Source: Sphingorhabdus sp. 109
Lineage (GTDB): Bacteria > Pseudomonadota > Alphaproteobacteria > Sphingomonadales > Sphingomonadaceae
Direction: 5' to 3'
Length of the DNA stretch: 64,000 nucleotides
Assembly (NCBI RefSeq): GCF_902506555.1
Contig: NZ_LR732707.1
Span: forward strand, 2,875,290-2,939,289
A program made the position numbers and the translations under genes. The notes beneath the pieces are model-generated. The model was not told the DNA's origin, made no database searches, and was given only the letters and a program-made list of their open reading frames with translations. Positions 27,192 to 36,694 of this stretch are shown here, one piece after another; the stretch's first letter is position 1, and each line of letters begins with the position of its first letter.

Positions 27192-28439
27192 CTATTTCTT
27201 GTCAAATTCGATCGGCAGATTGGCCAGTCCGCGCAGCATCATGTTGGGCGGATAGTTGAGCTCTGCGCCCTCCTTGATGCGGATATTGTCCATCCGCTTG
27301 GCAAATTGCTGGAAGGACACGGTCATTTCCTTGCGCGACAACATATTGCCGACGCACATGTGGATGCCCTTGCCGAAGGCCATATGGGTGCGGGCATTCT
27401 TGCGGTCGACCCGGAAATCGTTCGGGTTCTCGAACTGCTTGGGATCGCGATTGGCCGCATGATAGCGCATCATCACCATCGCGCCCTTCGGCAGCATCAC
27501 CCCGCCCAGTTCGGCATCGCGGTGCATCACCCGCCAGATTCCCGACGACCCGCTCGACATGCGCAGCACTTCCTCGACCGCATTGGGGATCAGCGACGGA
27601 TCATCCTGGATCATCTTATACTGATCCGGATTGGTGGCGAAAAGCCGCATGCCTTCGGCCAGCGCCGCCGTCGTGGTTTCATTGCCGGCGACCATCAGCT
27701 GCTGGACGATCGACAGGGATTCGGCATCGTCGAGCGGCCGCTCGCCATCGACCTGCGCATTGACCAGGTCGGACAGAATATCGTTTTTCGCTTCCTTGCG
27801 CCGTTCATCCATATTGGCTTTGAGCGCGTGCTGATATTCCACCACTTCGCGTTCGGTCTCCAGCTGCCGCTCGCGAGTCATCATGCCGGACAGGCGGTCG
27901 ACAAAGGCGTTGGTCCAGCGCTTGATCGTATGCTCGTCGGCCACGTCGAGCCCCAGTTGCACGGCAATCGTGCGGACCGGCATCGGGATGGCATATTCCT
28001 CGACAAATTCGCACTCGCCCTTGTCGATAAAGCCGTCGATCAATTCGTTCGACATTGCCCGCATACTGTCTTCCAGCTTGTTCACTTTCGGCATCGAGAA
28101 AGCGAGATTGACCAGTTTGCGGAACCGCGTGTGAACCGGCTGATCGGCGGTTAGCAGGGTGTTGACCTGCGGCCAGCCCTTGGCCTGGATGGCCTGCAGT
28201 TCCTCGTCATTTGCCAGCTCTTCCTCGCTTTTTCCGCCGGAAAGCAGTGCATTGAAATTGTTGGAGAAATCATCCAGCCGACCCACCGCTTCGGAAATCA
28301 GGTCATAATCCAGGACAACATAGGTGCCGCTGGCTTCATCGAAAAAGACCGGGCTTTCCGCGCGCTTCTCTTCGTAGAAATCGAATGGATCAACCAGAAT
28401 CTCGGGTTGAAAAAGGGATTTGGATACGGCTTCGTTCAT
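27192..28439 (-). CDS. Cytochrome P450
   Basis: A 415-residue bacterial class I P450. The I-helix oxygen-binding motif is VAGNETTTA, the K-helix ExxR is EVLR, and the haem-thiolate loop is FGKGIHMCVGN, with the cysteine near residue 361. It needs a ferredoxin and reductase not encoded here. It lies between the ABM and SDR genes with short gaps (18 and 35 bases). P450-SDR pairs in sphingomonads often act on terpenoids, steroids or aromatic pollutants, but the substrate here is not determinable from sequence. Confidence 0.92.
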   Translation of the reverse strand: MNEAVSKSLFQPEILVDPFDFYEEKRAESPVFFDEASGTYVVLDYDLISEAVGRLDDFSNNFNALLSGGKSEEELANDEELQAIQAKGWPQVNTLLTADQPVHTRFRKLVNLAFSMPKVNKLEDSMRAMSNELIDGFIDKGECEFVEEYAIPMPVRTIAVQLGLDVADEHTIKRWTNAFVDRLSGMMTRERQLETEREVVEYQHALKANMDERRKEAKNDILSDLVNAQVDGERPLDDAESLSIVQQLMVAGNETTTAALAEGMRLFATNPDQYKMIQDDPSLIPNAVEEVLRMSSGSSGIWRVMHRDAELGGVMLPKGAMVMMRYHAANRDPKQFENPNDFRVDRKNARTHMAFGKGIHMCVGNMLSRKEMTVSFQQFAKRMDNIRIKEGAELNYPPNMMLRGLANLPIEFDKK

Positions 28440-28457
28440 GACAGATTCCTGTTTATG

Positions 28458-28799
28458 CTAGTCAAACGACGGGGTGGGCTTGCCATCTGCATTATATACG
28501 GGCCCTTCGGCATCGACCCGATATTTGGCGCTGACAGCGTTGATCAGGCCGAAGCTGCCGATATGGGCAAGCATATTGGCATAATGGACATTCTGGAAAT
28601 GCCGGGCGAGGGCTTCCTCGTCGGTCCATTCCTCGAACACTTCGATGCGCGACGGATTATGCATGTCGGCGGCCCAACTGTAGCAGAGGCAGCCGTCCTG
28701 GCTCAGCGCGCCATCGATGAAGGGTTGGGCTTGCTTCAGGCATTCCTCGCGGGTTGCCGGTTCCACGTCGATATGCGCAGCGATCAATATTTTCGCCAT
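28458..28799 (-). CDS. Antibiotic biosynthesis monooxygenase (ABM) domain protein
   Basis: A 113-residue ferredoxin-like ABM protein; the core includes VEPATREECLKQAQPFIDGA, CLCYSWA and VFEEWTDEEALARHFQ, typical of the family. ABM proteins are small dimeric cofactor-independent oxygenases or stress-related quinone-handling proteins. A GGGAG site precedes the ATG. Twelve bases separate it from the NTF2-like gene upstream and 18 from the P450 downstream, so it belongs to that operon. Confidence 0.85.
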   Translation of the reverse strand: MAKILIAAHIDVEPATREECLKQAQPFIDGALSQDGCLCYSWAADMHNPSRIEVFEEWTDEEALARHFQNVHYANMLAHIGSFGLINAVSAKYRVDAEGPVYNADGKPTPSFD

Positions 28800-28811
28800 G
28801 GCGATACTCCC

Positions 28812-29222
28812 TTAAAGCTTGTTTCCGCCAAATTGCGCGACGACGACAAAAATGCGTTTGCTGTAGAGCCACTGGCCATCGACTTTGACAAATTCATCGT
28901 TATAGCGGCCGCCGGCTACCCGGGGTTCGCCCTTTTCCACCAATATCTCGTGGGTTTGATAGCGACCGGATGCTGTGTTACCCGTCACTTCCAGACTGGC
29001 GGGTATGCCCAGAAAGCTGACGGCGTCGAACTGGGCCATGGCACCGTTCCAGAGATTGACGATATTCTCGCGACCGACCACCTCGGTGCCCATGAGCGAC
29101 CAGACAGCATCTTCTGTCCATAATGCGCCCCAGTCTTCGGGATTTTTCCGCAGTACGGCATCGCAATAGGCATCATGCAGTTCGCGAATTGCCAATCGGT
29201 CTTCTATCGGCCCTGAAAACAT
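28812..29222 (-). CDS. NTF2-like / SnoaL-type protein
   Basis: A 136-residue alpha+beta barrel protein. EDRLAIRELHDAYCDAV, WGALWTEDAVWSLMGTEVVG and GRYNDEFVKVDGQWLYSKRIF are characteristic of the SnoaL/NTF2 superfamily, which includes ring-forming isomerases, dehydratases and dioxygenase beta subunits. It is the first gene of the P450 unit, with an AGGAGAGG ribosome site. A weak promoter (TTGTCT-N17-TGTAGT, 29279-29251) is visible in the 84-base gap after murA. Its catalytic role is unknown. Confidence 0.83.
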   Translation of the reverse strand: MFSGPIEDRLAIRELHDAYCDAVLRKNPEDWGALWTEDAVWSLMGTEVVGRENIVNLWNGAMAQFDAVSFLGIPASLEVTGNTASGRYQTHEILVEKGEPRVAGGRYNDEFVKVDGQWLYSKRIFVVVAQFGGNKL

Positions 29223-29306
29223 GGACTCGTCCTCTCCTGATTATCGGGAGACTACACGGCAAAAGCGCCGCAAAGACAAGCTGCCATAAGTGCTAGCGAG
29301 AGGGGG

Positions 29307-30590
29307 TTAATCGCCGCCGATACGCTCGATATCCGCTCCTACGGCGGCCAGTTTTTCCTCCAGCCGCTCGTAGCCGCGATCGAGATGGTAAATGCGCTGC
29401 AATCGGGTTTCGCCTTCGGCCGCCAGTCCGGCAATGGCAAGACTCATCGAGGCCCGCAGGTCGGTAGCCATGACCGGCGCGCCGGTCAGTTTCTGCACGC
29501 CTCTTACCACGGCGGTGCGGCCCTTGGTCTCGATATCGGCGCCCATCCGGTTGAGTTCGGGCACGTGCATATAGCGGTTCTCGAAAATGGTCTCGGTGAG
29601 CACGCTGGCGCCATCGGCGAGGCAGAGCATCGCCATAAGCTGCGCCTGCATGTCGGTGGCCAGGCCGGGATAAGGCGCGGTGGACAGGGTGAGAGGTTTC
29701 AGCTTGCCGTCGGAGGAAACCCGGATGCCCTTTGCGTGGACATCGATTTGCAGCCCGGCATGGCGCAATGCATCGAGCGTGGCTTCCATTTCGTCGGCCT
29801 TGGCGGCGAGCAGATCGACTTCACCGCCGGCAATGCCGACAGCACAGGCATAGCTGCCCGCCTCGATCCGGTCGGACATCACCCGGTAGGTGCAGCCGTG
29901 CAACCGGTCGACACCGGTGATGGTCAGGGTCGACGAACCGATCCCTTCAATCTCCGCGCCCATGGCGACCAGCATATTGCAGAGATCGACAATTTCTGGT
30001 TCCCGTGCGGCGTTTTTGAGCACGCTGATGCCGTTCGCCAGTACCGCTGCCATCAGGGCATTTTCCGTTGCGCCGACCGAGACGACGGGAAAGGTGAAAT
30101 CGCCGCCGGGCAAGCCGCCGTCGGGAACGCGCGCGATGACATAGCCGCTGGTGGTCTCGATGATCGCGCCGAGCGCCTCGATAGCCTTGAGATGCAGATC
30201 GATCGGCCGGTTGCCGATGGCGCAGCCGCCGGGCAGGGAGACCCGGCATTCTCCGGCGCGGGCCAGCAAGGGCCCCAGCACCAGTATGGAAGCGCGCATT
30301 TTGCGGACGATATCATAAGGCGCTTCGGTCGAGGTGATCCGGCCCGCTTTGAGCGTCATCACCCGGCCGAAATCCTCGGGTCGTGCTCCCTCGATTGTGG
30401 TCGAGACACCCAGCTGGTTGAGCAGGTGGCCGAAACTGTCAACATCGGCCAGTCGCGGCAGGTTGCGCAGGGTTACCGGTTCATCAGTCAGCAGCGCGCA
30501 AGGCAGCAAGGTCAGGGCGCTATTCTTGGCTCCGGAAATCGGAATTGTTCCGGACAGGCGATTTCCGCCGCGTATTGAGATAATATCCAT
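29307..30590 (-). CDS. murA: UDP-N-acetylglucosamine 1-carboxyvinyltransferase
   Basis: A 427-residue EPSP-synthase-like enzyme for the first committed step of peptidoglycan synthesis (PEP plus UDP-GlcNAc). The active-site loop [15 protein letters not shown] carries the catalytic, fosfomycin-reactive cysteine near residue 118. Length and N-terminus ([21 protein letters not shown]) are standard. It lies 77 bases downstream of trpS on the same strand. Confidence 0.96.
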   Translation of the reverse strand: MDIISIRGGNRLSGTIPISGAKNSALTLLPCALLTDEPVTLRNLPRLADVDSFGHLLNQLGVSTTIEGARPEDFGRVMTLKAGRITSTEAPYDIVRKMRASILVLGPLLARAGECRVSLPGGCAIGNRPIDLHLKAIEALGAIIETTSGYVIARVPDGGLPGGDFTFPVVSVGATENALMAAVLANGISVLKNAAREPEIVDLCNMLVAMGAEIEGIGSSTLTITGVDRLHGCTYRVMSDRIEAGSYACAVGIAGGEVDLLAAKADEMEATLDALRHAGLQIDVHAKGIRVSSDGKLKPLTLSTAPYPGLATDMQAQLMAMLCLADGASVLTETIFENRYMHVPELNRMGADIETKGRTAVVRGVQKLTGAPVMATDLRASMSLAIAGLAAEGETRLQRIYHLDRGYERLEEKLAAVGADIERIGGD

Positions 30591-30667
30591 GGTCTAGCAT
30601 TTACCGGAAATGCTGATGCAGGCAAGTCTATTGCGCCGTCGTGACTCCGGCATTGCCGGCGGGCGGA

Positions 30668-31663
30668 CTAGCCCCGCAGCAAACCGAGCGCGGTATAGGC
30701 GGCGTCCACCGTTGGCCGTGCCATAGCCGAAGCCTTTTCCGATCCTTCACGTAAAATCGCGTCAATCGCATCCGTGTCCTTGCGCAACTCCTCGAACCGC
30801 TGGCGGATTGGCGACAATGTGCTGACGGCCAGATCGGCCAGTGCCGGTTTGAAGTCGCCAAAACCCTTGCCGGCATATTCGGCGATGACCGCGTCCTGCG
30901 ACTGGTCCGCGAGCGCGGCGTATATGCCGATCAGATTTTTCGCTTCCGGGCGACCGGCGAGATCGGCCAAATTGTCGGGTAGCGGTTCCGGGTCGGTCTT
31001 TGCCTTTTTCATCTTGCGCGCGATCGTATCGTCATCGTCGCTCATGTTGATCCGGCTGAGATCGGACGGATCCGATTTGCTCATTTTTGCGTTGCCGTCG
31101 CGCAGGCTCATGATCCGCGCCGCTGTCTTGCCGATGAAGGCTTCCGGCAGAGTGAAGGTTTCGGTGCCAGTATCGCTGTTGAATTTGGACGCAATGTCGC
31201 GGGCCAGTTCAAGATGCTGCTTCTGATCGTCGCCCACGGGCACATGGGTCGCCTGATAAAGCAGGACATCCGCCGCCTGCAGCACAGGATAACCGTAAAG
31301 GCCGAGCGAGGCGCGCTGTTTATGCTTGCCGGATTTTTCCTTGAACTGGGTCATCCGGTCGAGCCAGCCCATCGGCGTGTTGCAGATCAGCATCCATGCC
31401 AGTTCGGGATGCGCCGGCACGCGGGCCTGGTTGAACAGGATGGACTTGTCGGGGTCGACGCCGGCGGCGACCAGGGCAGCGACCATTTCGCGGCAGTTCG
31501 AAGCCAGTTCAGCGGGGTCGTTGTGGACGGTGATGGCGTGCAGGTCGGCGAGGAAGAACAGGCATTCGCTATCGTCCTGCATCTTCACCCAGTTCTTGAT
31601 CGCGCCCAGATAGTTGCCGAGATGAAGATTTCCCGTCGGCTGGATGCCCGATACCGTCCGCAT
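30668..31663 (-). CDS. trpS: Tryptophanyl-tRNA synthetase
   Basis: A 331-residue class I synthetase with the HIGH-like TGNLHLGNYLGA and the KMSKS loop AKMSKSDPSD. The start at 31663 (MRTVSGIQPTGNLHLG) is chosen from the conserved N-terminus; an in-frame extension to 31690 would overlap the end of murJ. The gene lies 4 bases after the murJ stop, as in many sphingomonads, so the two are probably co-transcribed. Confidence 0.95.
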   Translation of the reverse strand: MRTVSGIQPTGNLHLGNYLGAIKNWVKMQDDSECLFFLADLHAITVHNDPAELASNCREMVAALVAAGVDPDKSILFNQARVPAHPELAWMLICNTPMGWLDRMTQFKEKSGKHKQRASLGLYGYPVLQAADVLLYQATHVPVGDDQKQHLELARDIASKFNSDTGTETFTLPEAFIGKTAARIMSLRDGNAKMSKSDPSDLSRINMSDDDDTIARKMKKAKTDPEPLPDNLADLAGRPEAKNLIGIYAALADQSQDAVIAEYAGKGFGDFKPALADLAVSTLSPIRQRFEELRKDTDAIDAILREGSEKASAMARPTVDAAYTALGLLRG

Positions 31664-31667
31664 TGTT

Positions 31668-33257
31668 TCAAATTCCTTCGCTTGCGGCATCTTCTGCCGC
31701 TTTCTTCTTGGTCAGCATGGTGATCTTGTCGGGATCGATCGCACCTGTCAGCCATGCGAGTGCCGCATAAACCAGTCCGCCAACGCTGACCAGAGCGGTG
31801 ATCGACCCGACCCGTTGCCAGACCGTCCCGTCATAGAGGCCTTCCCCGATCGGCGCGGCATAGACCAGCACGACCGCCATGCCGGCTGCAGACAATGTGA
31901 TTCGTCCGATCCGGAGCAGCAAGGTCCATTCTAGATGGAAGTGACCCCGCCGGTGGAGCATCGTGTACAGCATCGCGCAATTGCACCAGGCGGCGATCGC
32001 GCCGGCCACGGCGAGTCCCTTGATACCGTAGAGCGGAATCAGCAGAAGATTGAGCACGATATTGATGATCAGCGAAATCGCTGCTGTGTAGACCGGGGTC
32101 TTGGTATCCTTGCGGGCGAAAAAGCCCGGGATCAGTACCTTCACCAGCACATAGGCGGGCAATCCAATGACCAGCGCGGCGACAACCGCAGCGGTTGTCT
32201 GGCCGTCGGCAGCGGTAAAATTGCCGCCGACATAGAAAGAGGTGACCAGCGGTCCGGCGGCGAAAAACAGGGCAATGGCGGCCGGAATGGTGAGCAGCAG
32301 GCCCAGTTCGATGGCATTGCTTTGCAGACGCTGGGCACCGCCCTGGTCTTCCTTGGCGATGAAACGCGACAGCGCCGGCAGGATCGCGGTGCCAAGCGCG
32401 ATGCCGATAATGCCGAGCGGTAGCTGGTTCAGCCGGTCTGCCATCGCCAGATAAACAAAGGACCCTTCCGGCAGCCGCCCGAGGAAGAACAGATCGATGA
32501 AACGGCTGATCTGGTAGATGCCGGCACCGAACACGGCGGGCAGGATCAGCACGCCCAGCTCTTTCACATCGGCGTTGAACCGCGGCATTTTGAGCGGAAA
32601 GCGGAAGCCGGTCTTGCGCGCCCAATAGTAAAGCCAGAGCATTTGCACCAGGCCGGCGGTCGCGACGGCAACGGCCAGGAAATAGGCGGTTTGCCGCGGG
32701 TCGTTGCCGTCATTGACGAGATGCGCCGCGAGCAGCGCGCTGATCATGCAGATATTGAGCATGATCGGCGCTGCTGCCGCTGCCGCAAATTTGCTCAGCG
32801 AGTTCAATATCGCCGCGAACAGGGTGGTGATGCTGATCAGGCCGAGATAGGGAAAGGTTATCCGCGCCAGTGATATGGAAAAATCGTCGGTCCTGCCGCC
32901 TCTGCCAAAATCGTCGATCAGCCAGATGATGCCGGGCATGACGAGCATCATCACCGCGGAAAAAACCAGCAGCAGCGGCACGAATACCGACAGCACGTCA
33001 ATCGCGAAATTCTGCGCCGCCGTCCGGTTCTCGTCTTCTTCCATCTTGCGGTTGAACAACGGCACAAAGGCCGCCGAGAAGGCGCCTTCCGCGAACAGGC
33101 GGCGGAAAATATTGGGCAACTGGAAAGCCAGCTGCCAAGCGTCGGCTGCAGCACCGGCACCAAGCATCCGGGCCAGCAGGATATCGCGGACGAAGCCGAA
33201 GATTCGGCTGACCAGAGTCAGCCCGGCGATCGTCCCGGTGGATTTCAGCAGGTTCAT
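31668..33257 (-). CDS. murJ: Lipid II flippase MurJ
   Basis: A 529-residue polytopic membrane protein with about 14 helices. The N-terminus (TIAGLTLVSRIFGFVRDILLA) and ADAWQLAFQLPNIFRRLFAEGAFSAAFVPL are diagnostic of MurJ/MviN, which moves lipid II across the inner membrane. It follows secB by 23 bases and precedes trpS by 4. With murA in the same cluster it couples precursor synthesis and export. Confidence 0.95.
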   Translation of the reverse strand: MNLLKSTGTIAGLTLVSRIFGFVRDILLARMLGAGAAADAWQLAFQLPNIFRRLFAEGAFSAAFVPLFNRKMEEDENRTAAQNFAIDVLSVFVPLLLVFSAVMMLVMPGIIWLIDDFGRGGRTDDFSISLARITFPYLGLISITTLFAAILNSLSKFAAAAAAPIMLNICMISALLAAHLVNDGNDPRQTAYFLAVAVATAGLVQMLWLYYWARKTGFRFPLKMPRFNADVKELGVLILPAVFGAGIYQISRFIDLFFLGRLPEGSFVYLAMADRLNQLPLGIIGIALGTAILPALSRFIAKEDQGGAQRLQSNAIELGLLLTIPAAIALFFAAGPLVTSFYVGGNFTAADGQTTAAVVAALVIGLPAYVLVKVLIPGFFARKDTKTPVYTAAISLIINIVLNLLLIPLYGIKGLAVAGAIAAWCNCAMLYTMLHRRGHFHLEWTLLLRIGRITLSAAGMAVVLVYAAPIGEGLYDGTVWQRVGSITALVSVGGLVYAALAWLTGAIDPDKITMLTKKKAAEDAASEGI

Positions 33258-33280
33258 CCCTGCAACCCTAGCGAGATCGC

Positions 33281-33823
33281 CTAGGCGTTGCCAACCGGTT
33301 GCTCGCCTGTCTGCTGTGCCGCCATCTGTTCGCGCTGCTGCATGTAAAGTGCGGTGAAATCAATCGGCTCGAGCAACAGGGCCTGGAAACCGGCGTCGCG
33401 CACGGCGTCCGAGATGATCGCCCGGGCAAAGGGGAAGAGCAGCCGCGGTGCTTCAGCGAACAGAAACGGATGCGCCTGGTCTTCGGGAACATTGCGCAGT
33501 CCGAAAAGGCCGCAATAGAGCAGTTCGATCGCGAAGGCGACGCCCTCGTCCGCTTTGGCGGTAACATCGATTTTCAGTTCGACCTCATGAACTTCATCGG
33601 AGATCTGGGAAGAGCCAATGTTGAATTGTACATCAATCTGCGGCTGAGCGTTCCACTGGTAGACGTCCGGTGCATTGGGATTCTCGACCGAAAGATCCTT
33701 CACATATTGCGAAATCACGCCGATTTGGGGTTGGGTATCGGCGCCATTGGCAAGCGGATCCGGGGTGGTCACATTGCCGCTCGGTTCCATTTTGCTTTCG
33801 TCCTTTTCATTCTCATCAGCCAT
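33281..33823 (-). CDS. secB: Protein-export chaperone SecB
   Basis: A 180-residue SecB. The core (about 35-165) includes QPQIDVQFNIGS, HEVELKIDVTAKADEG, ELLYCGLFGLRNVPED and RLLFPFARAIISD, all typical of the tetrameric chaperone that hands preproteins to SecA. It is divergent from the Tim44-like gene, with 277 bases between them, the common alphaproteobacterial arrangement. Confidence 0.95.
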   Translation of the reverse strand: MADENEKDESKMEPSGNVTTPDPLANGADTQPQIGVISQYVKDLSVENPNAPDVYQWNAQPQIDVQFNIGSSQISDEVHEVELKIDVTAKADEGVAFAIELLYCGLFGLRNVPEDQAHPFLFAEAPRLLFPFARAIISDAVRDAGFQALLLEPIDFTALYMQQREQMAAQQTGEQPVGNA

Positions 33824-34062
33824 CGGGCCTGTCCTTTCGGAAAATCAGTCAAACATGTCCTCAAGCGCATATTGCCGCGCCGTTCGCTGCGCGCCTAGCA
33901 GGGGAAAGAACCGAGAGCAACGAAAGAGTAAACCACCGATCGGACACTCCGCCTCGGGACCCGTTTGTAAGCGCAGGTTCACAAATCGGGCACTAGAAAG
34001 AGCTGGCCAGCCGGGGCAGATCGGCTTTTTCAGTAATGCTATTTGAAACCGCCCCTGTTTCC

Positions 34063-34076
34063 CCCTATGTATAGGG
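34063..34076. promoter_or_regulatory. 14-bp palindrome upstream of the Tim44-like gene
   Basis: CCCTAT-GT-ATAGGG has perfect 6-bp arms and sits 24 bases before the GTG at 34101, within or near the core promoter. The rest of the 277-base gap between secB and this gene shows an imperfect TTTGT/ACAAA repeat near 33963-33985 and nothing else recognised. Regulator unknown. Confidence 0.3.
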
Positions 34077-34100
34077 TCAAAGACATGATTGGATACTGAA

Positions 34101-34772
34101 GTGACCATCGAAATTATATTATTGGCAATGGTAGCGGCCTTTCTTGGCCTGCGCCTCTATTCGGTGCTGGGCAAGCGCAGTGGTCATGAGCAGGAACATA
34201 TGCCGCGCAATATCGAGCCGCGTGCGGGCGATCGCCGCCCACTGGAAGACGCGAAGCCGCATATTCCGGATATCGTTCCGGCCCACGCGGCTGCCGGTGC
34301 ACCGAATATGGTCTATGACAGCAGCGCCGAAGCCGGAATGCGGGAAATTCTCAGCGCCGATCGCAATTTTGATGTCGGCCGCTTCATCGAGGGCGCGCAA
34401 GCCGCCTACAGCATGATTCTGGAGGCTTTCTGGAAAGGCGACAAGGAAGAATTGAAGCTGCTGTGCGACGAAGATGTTTACGAAAGCTTTGCCGAAGTCA
34501 TCGACGCGCGCGAGAAACGCGGCGAGATACTGGAAAACCAGCTGGTGCGAATCGACAATGCCCGTATTTCGGCAGCGGAATATCGCCGGCCTGTTGCCAG
34601 CATCACGGTGCAATTCGATGCCGATATCGTTGCTGTGGTCAAGGACAAGAAAGGCAATCTGATTGGCGGCTCGCTTTCCGATGCTGCCGAAACCCACGAT
34701 GTCTGGACCTTCAGCCGCGATCTCTCCAGCGCAGATCCCAATTGGCTGCTCGACGAAACCGATGAGGCCTGA
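34101..34772 (+). CDS. Tim44/TimA-family inner-membrane protein
   Basis: A 223-residue protein with one N-terminal membrane helix (IEIILLAMVAAFLGLRLYSVL) followed by a linker and a C-terminal Tim44-like domain (about 85-215; GRFIEGAQAAYSMILEAFWKGD, LCDEDVYESFAEVI). Alphaproteobacterial relatives are the presumed ancestors of mitochondrial Tim44 and bind the inner membrane. The GTG at 34101 gives the conserved MTIEIILLAM-like N-terminus and is preferred to TTG 34089. First gene of a Tim44-mltA-smr unit. Confidence 0.88.
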   Translation: MTIEIILLAMVAAFLGLRLYSVLGKRSGHEQEHMPRNIEPRAGDRRPLEDAKPHIPDIVPAHAAAGAPNMVYDSSAEAGMREILSADRNFDVGRFIEGAQAAYSMILEAFWKGDKEELKLLCDEDVYESFAEVIDAREKRGEILENQLVRIDNARISAAEYRRPVASITVQFDADIVAVVKDKKGNLIGGSLSDAAETHDVWTFSRDLSSADPNWLLDETDEA

Positions 34773-34797
34773 CCCCCGGTCGGCGAGCAACGGGGTC

Positions 34798-36099
34798 ATG
34801 AAATTCGGGACGCTTTTCGGCGCGATGGCTCTGGTCAGTGCCTGTTCCATGACCATCATTCCCCAAGGCGCAGCGCAAAGCCATTCCGCGCAGCAAGATG
34901 GCGAACGGGTTATCGAGGACGAGTCCGCGCCGGCCGCCACAGCGCCGGCCTATCAAAATGGCGCGCCGGCGACATTTCGGCCGGTCGATCCGGGTCAGCT
35001 CGTGCAGATCGGTGATGATCCGACTCGCGCCACCGGATCCGGCATCGCGCTGGGGCCGGATATCGCGACGCTCCGACTGTCTGACGCCAAGGCCTCATCA
35101 GCGCTGCTATCCTATCGGACAAGCTGCTCCTCCCTGGTCCGGCGTGAGGATAATAGCGGACTGACTAGAGGCGGTGACTGGCAGTTGTCCTGCGAGGCTG
35201 CCCAGAGCTGGCCGGAGCGGGACGCGAGCGGCTTTTTCACCTCCTATTTCGAAGCGGTGCAGGTCGGTGATGGCCAGGCTTTCGCCACCGGCTATTTCGA
35301 GCCGCAGATTGAGGGTTCGCGAGTCCGGAATGCCCGCTATCCGGTGCCGATCTATCGCCGTCCTCCCAATTTGGTCGATGTCGATCTCGGTCTTTTTTCC
35401 GAAGCGCTGAAAGACAAGCGCGTCCGTGGCAAGGTCGACGGCAACAAGCTGGTGCCGTTCGAAGATCGGGCAGCCATCGATGACGGAGCCCTCGCCGGAC
35501 AGGGGCTCGAGATTGCCTGGGCCCGCGATTATATCGATTTCTTCTTTCTGCAGATCCAGGGAAGCGGCCGTCTGGCGCTGCCCGACGGGTCGGTCATGCG
35601 AATCGGTTACGCCGGACAGAACGGCCACGATTATACCGGCATCGGACGGGTGATGCGGGAACGCGGACTGCTGGCTGACGGCAAGACCAATATGCAGGGC
35701 ATTGTCGAATGGCTGCGCGCCAATCCGCAAGCGGGCACGGAGATCATGCGCGAGAATAAAAGCTATGTTTTTTTCCAGGAGCTGACCGGTCCGGGGCCTC
35801 TGGGTGCGATGGGCCATCCGGTGGTCGCGCGGACCTCGGTCGCGGCGGACCGGATGTTCGTGCCGCTGGGCGCGCCGGTGTTCCTCGATATGGAACATGA
35901 TATCGCCGATGGTCTCTGGGTGGCGCAGGATAGCGGCGGCGCGATCAAGGGGCCCAACCGTTTCGATACATTCTGGGGTGCCGGCGAGGAAGCGGCCCGA
36001 ATCGCGGGCGGCATGTCGTCTCGCGGTCAGGCGCTGATCTTCCTGCCGAAGGGAACGGTGTCCCGGCTCGTCGCAGCCCGCCGGAACCCGGGCCAGTAA
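34798..36099 (+). CDS. mltA: Membrane-bound lytic murein transglycosylase A
   Basis: A 433-residue lipoprotein. The signal MKFGTLFGAMALVSAC ends in a lipobox cysteine at residue 16; then come a low-complexity linker, the MltA domain and the C-terminal 3D domain (about 330-425) with the catalytic aspartates, including LFLDM-like VFLDMEHDIADGLWVAQD and GGAIKGPNRFD. It cleaves peptidoglycan glycan strands at the outer membrane. An in-frame ATG at 34762 is possible but would lengthen the signal. It starts 25 bases after the Tim44-like gene. Confidence 0.93.
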   Translation: MKFGTLFGAMALVSACSMTIIPQGAAQSHSAQQDGERVIEDESAPAATAPAYQNGAPATFRPVDPGQLVQIGDDPTRATGSGIALGPDIATLRLSDAKASSALLSYRTSCSSLVRREDNSGLTRGGDWQLSCEAAQSWPERDASGFFTSYFEAVQVGDGQAFATGYFEPQIEGSRVRNARYPVPIYRRPPNLVDVDLGLFSEALKDKRVRGKVDGNKLVPFEDRAAIDDGALAGQGLEIAWARDYIDFFFLQIQGSGRLALPDGSVMRIGYAGQNGHDYTGIGRVMRERGLLADGKTNMQGIVEWLRANPQAGTEIMRENKSYVFFQELTGPGPLGAMGHPVVARTSVAADRMFVPLGAPVFLDMEHDIADGLWVAQDSGGAIKGPNRFDTFWGAGEEAARIAGGMSSRGQALIFLPKGTVSRLVAARRNPGQ

Positions 36100-36102
36100 T
36101 CG

Positions 36103-36663
36103 ATGCCGGACCGGCCTCTTACCGCCGGCGAAAAGGCGCTCTGGCAGAAATTTATCGAGAGCGTCGAGCCGCTGGACCAGGGGCGGGTGAAACGGGTGGA
36201 AAGCCTTCCGGTAGCCCGACGGCCGCGCGATATTTCCGGGCCGATCACGGCGGAAAGTTTCGGCGGAAAACCCGCCGAAGCCGTCCCGCTGCGCGATCAG
36301 AAGCCGGTACCGACCAAACATGGCCTAGACGGCGGCTGGGATCGTCGCCTCGCCAAGGGCATGGTCCATCCCGATGTCACGGTTGATCTGCACGGCTATA
36401 GCCTGTCCTCCGCGCATGGCAGGCTCGACAGTGCGCTGGAACTGAGCATCGCGGCCGGGCATCGTGCGATCCTGTTGATTACCGGCAAGGCCCGTAGCGA
36501 CGAGGAACGGCGTCGGGCGGGCGGGCGCGGCGCAATACGCTCGGCCATTTCCGACTGGCTCGCGGCATCGCGCCATGCCGCGCATATTGCGACCGTGCGC
36601 CGGGCCCATCCCCGGCATGGCGGCGCCGGCGCGCTTTACATCATATTGAGGCGTCACCGCTAA
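36103..36663 (+). CDS. Smr-domain protein
   Basis: A 186-residue protein with a C-terminal Smr domain (about 85-185): VTVDLHGYSLSSAHG, HRAILLITGKA and the final GGAGALYIILRR. Smr domains are stand-alone endonuclease-like modules related to the MutS2 C-terminus; bacterial free-standing versions act on nucleic acids, partly in ribosome rescue. It begins 3 bases after mltA. The N-terminal 80 residues are charged and unassigned. Convergent with dapE. Confidence 0.88.
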   Translation: MPDRPLTAGEKALWQKFIESVEPLDQGRVKRVESLPVARRPRDISGPITAESFGGKPAEAVPLRDQKPVPTKHGLDGGWDRRLAKGMVHPDVTVDLHGYSLSSAHGRLDSALELSIAAGHRAILLITGKARSDEERRRAGGRGAIRSAISDWLAASRHAAHIATVRRAHPRHGGAGALYIILRRHR

Positions 36664-36694
36664 GCGGGGGCGAGGAGCTGTGGCTCTCCGGTGG

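Noticed and set aside
29385-30578. A 397-codon plus-strand frame opposite murA
   Set aside because: murA is unmistakable on the minus strand; the opposite frame is a shadow.
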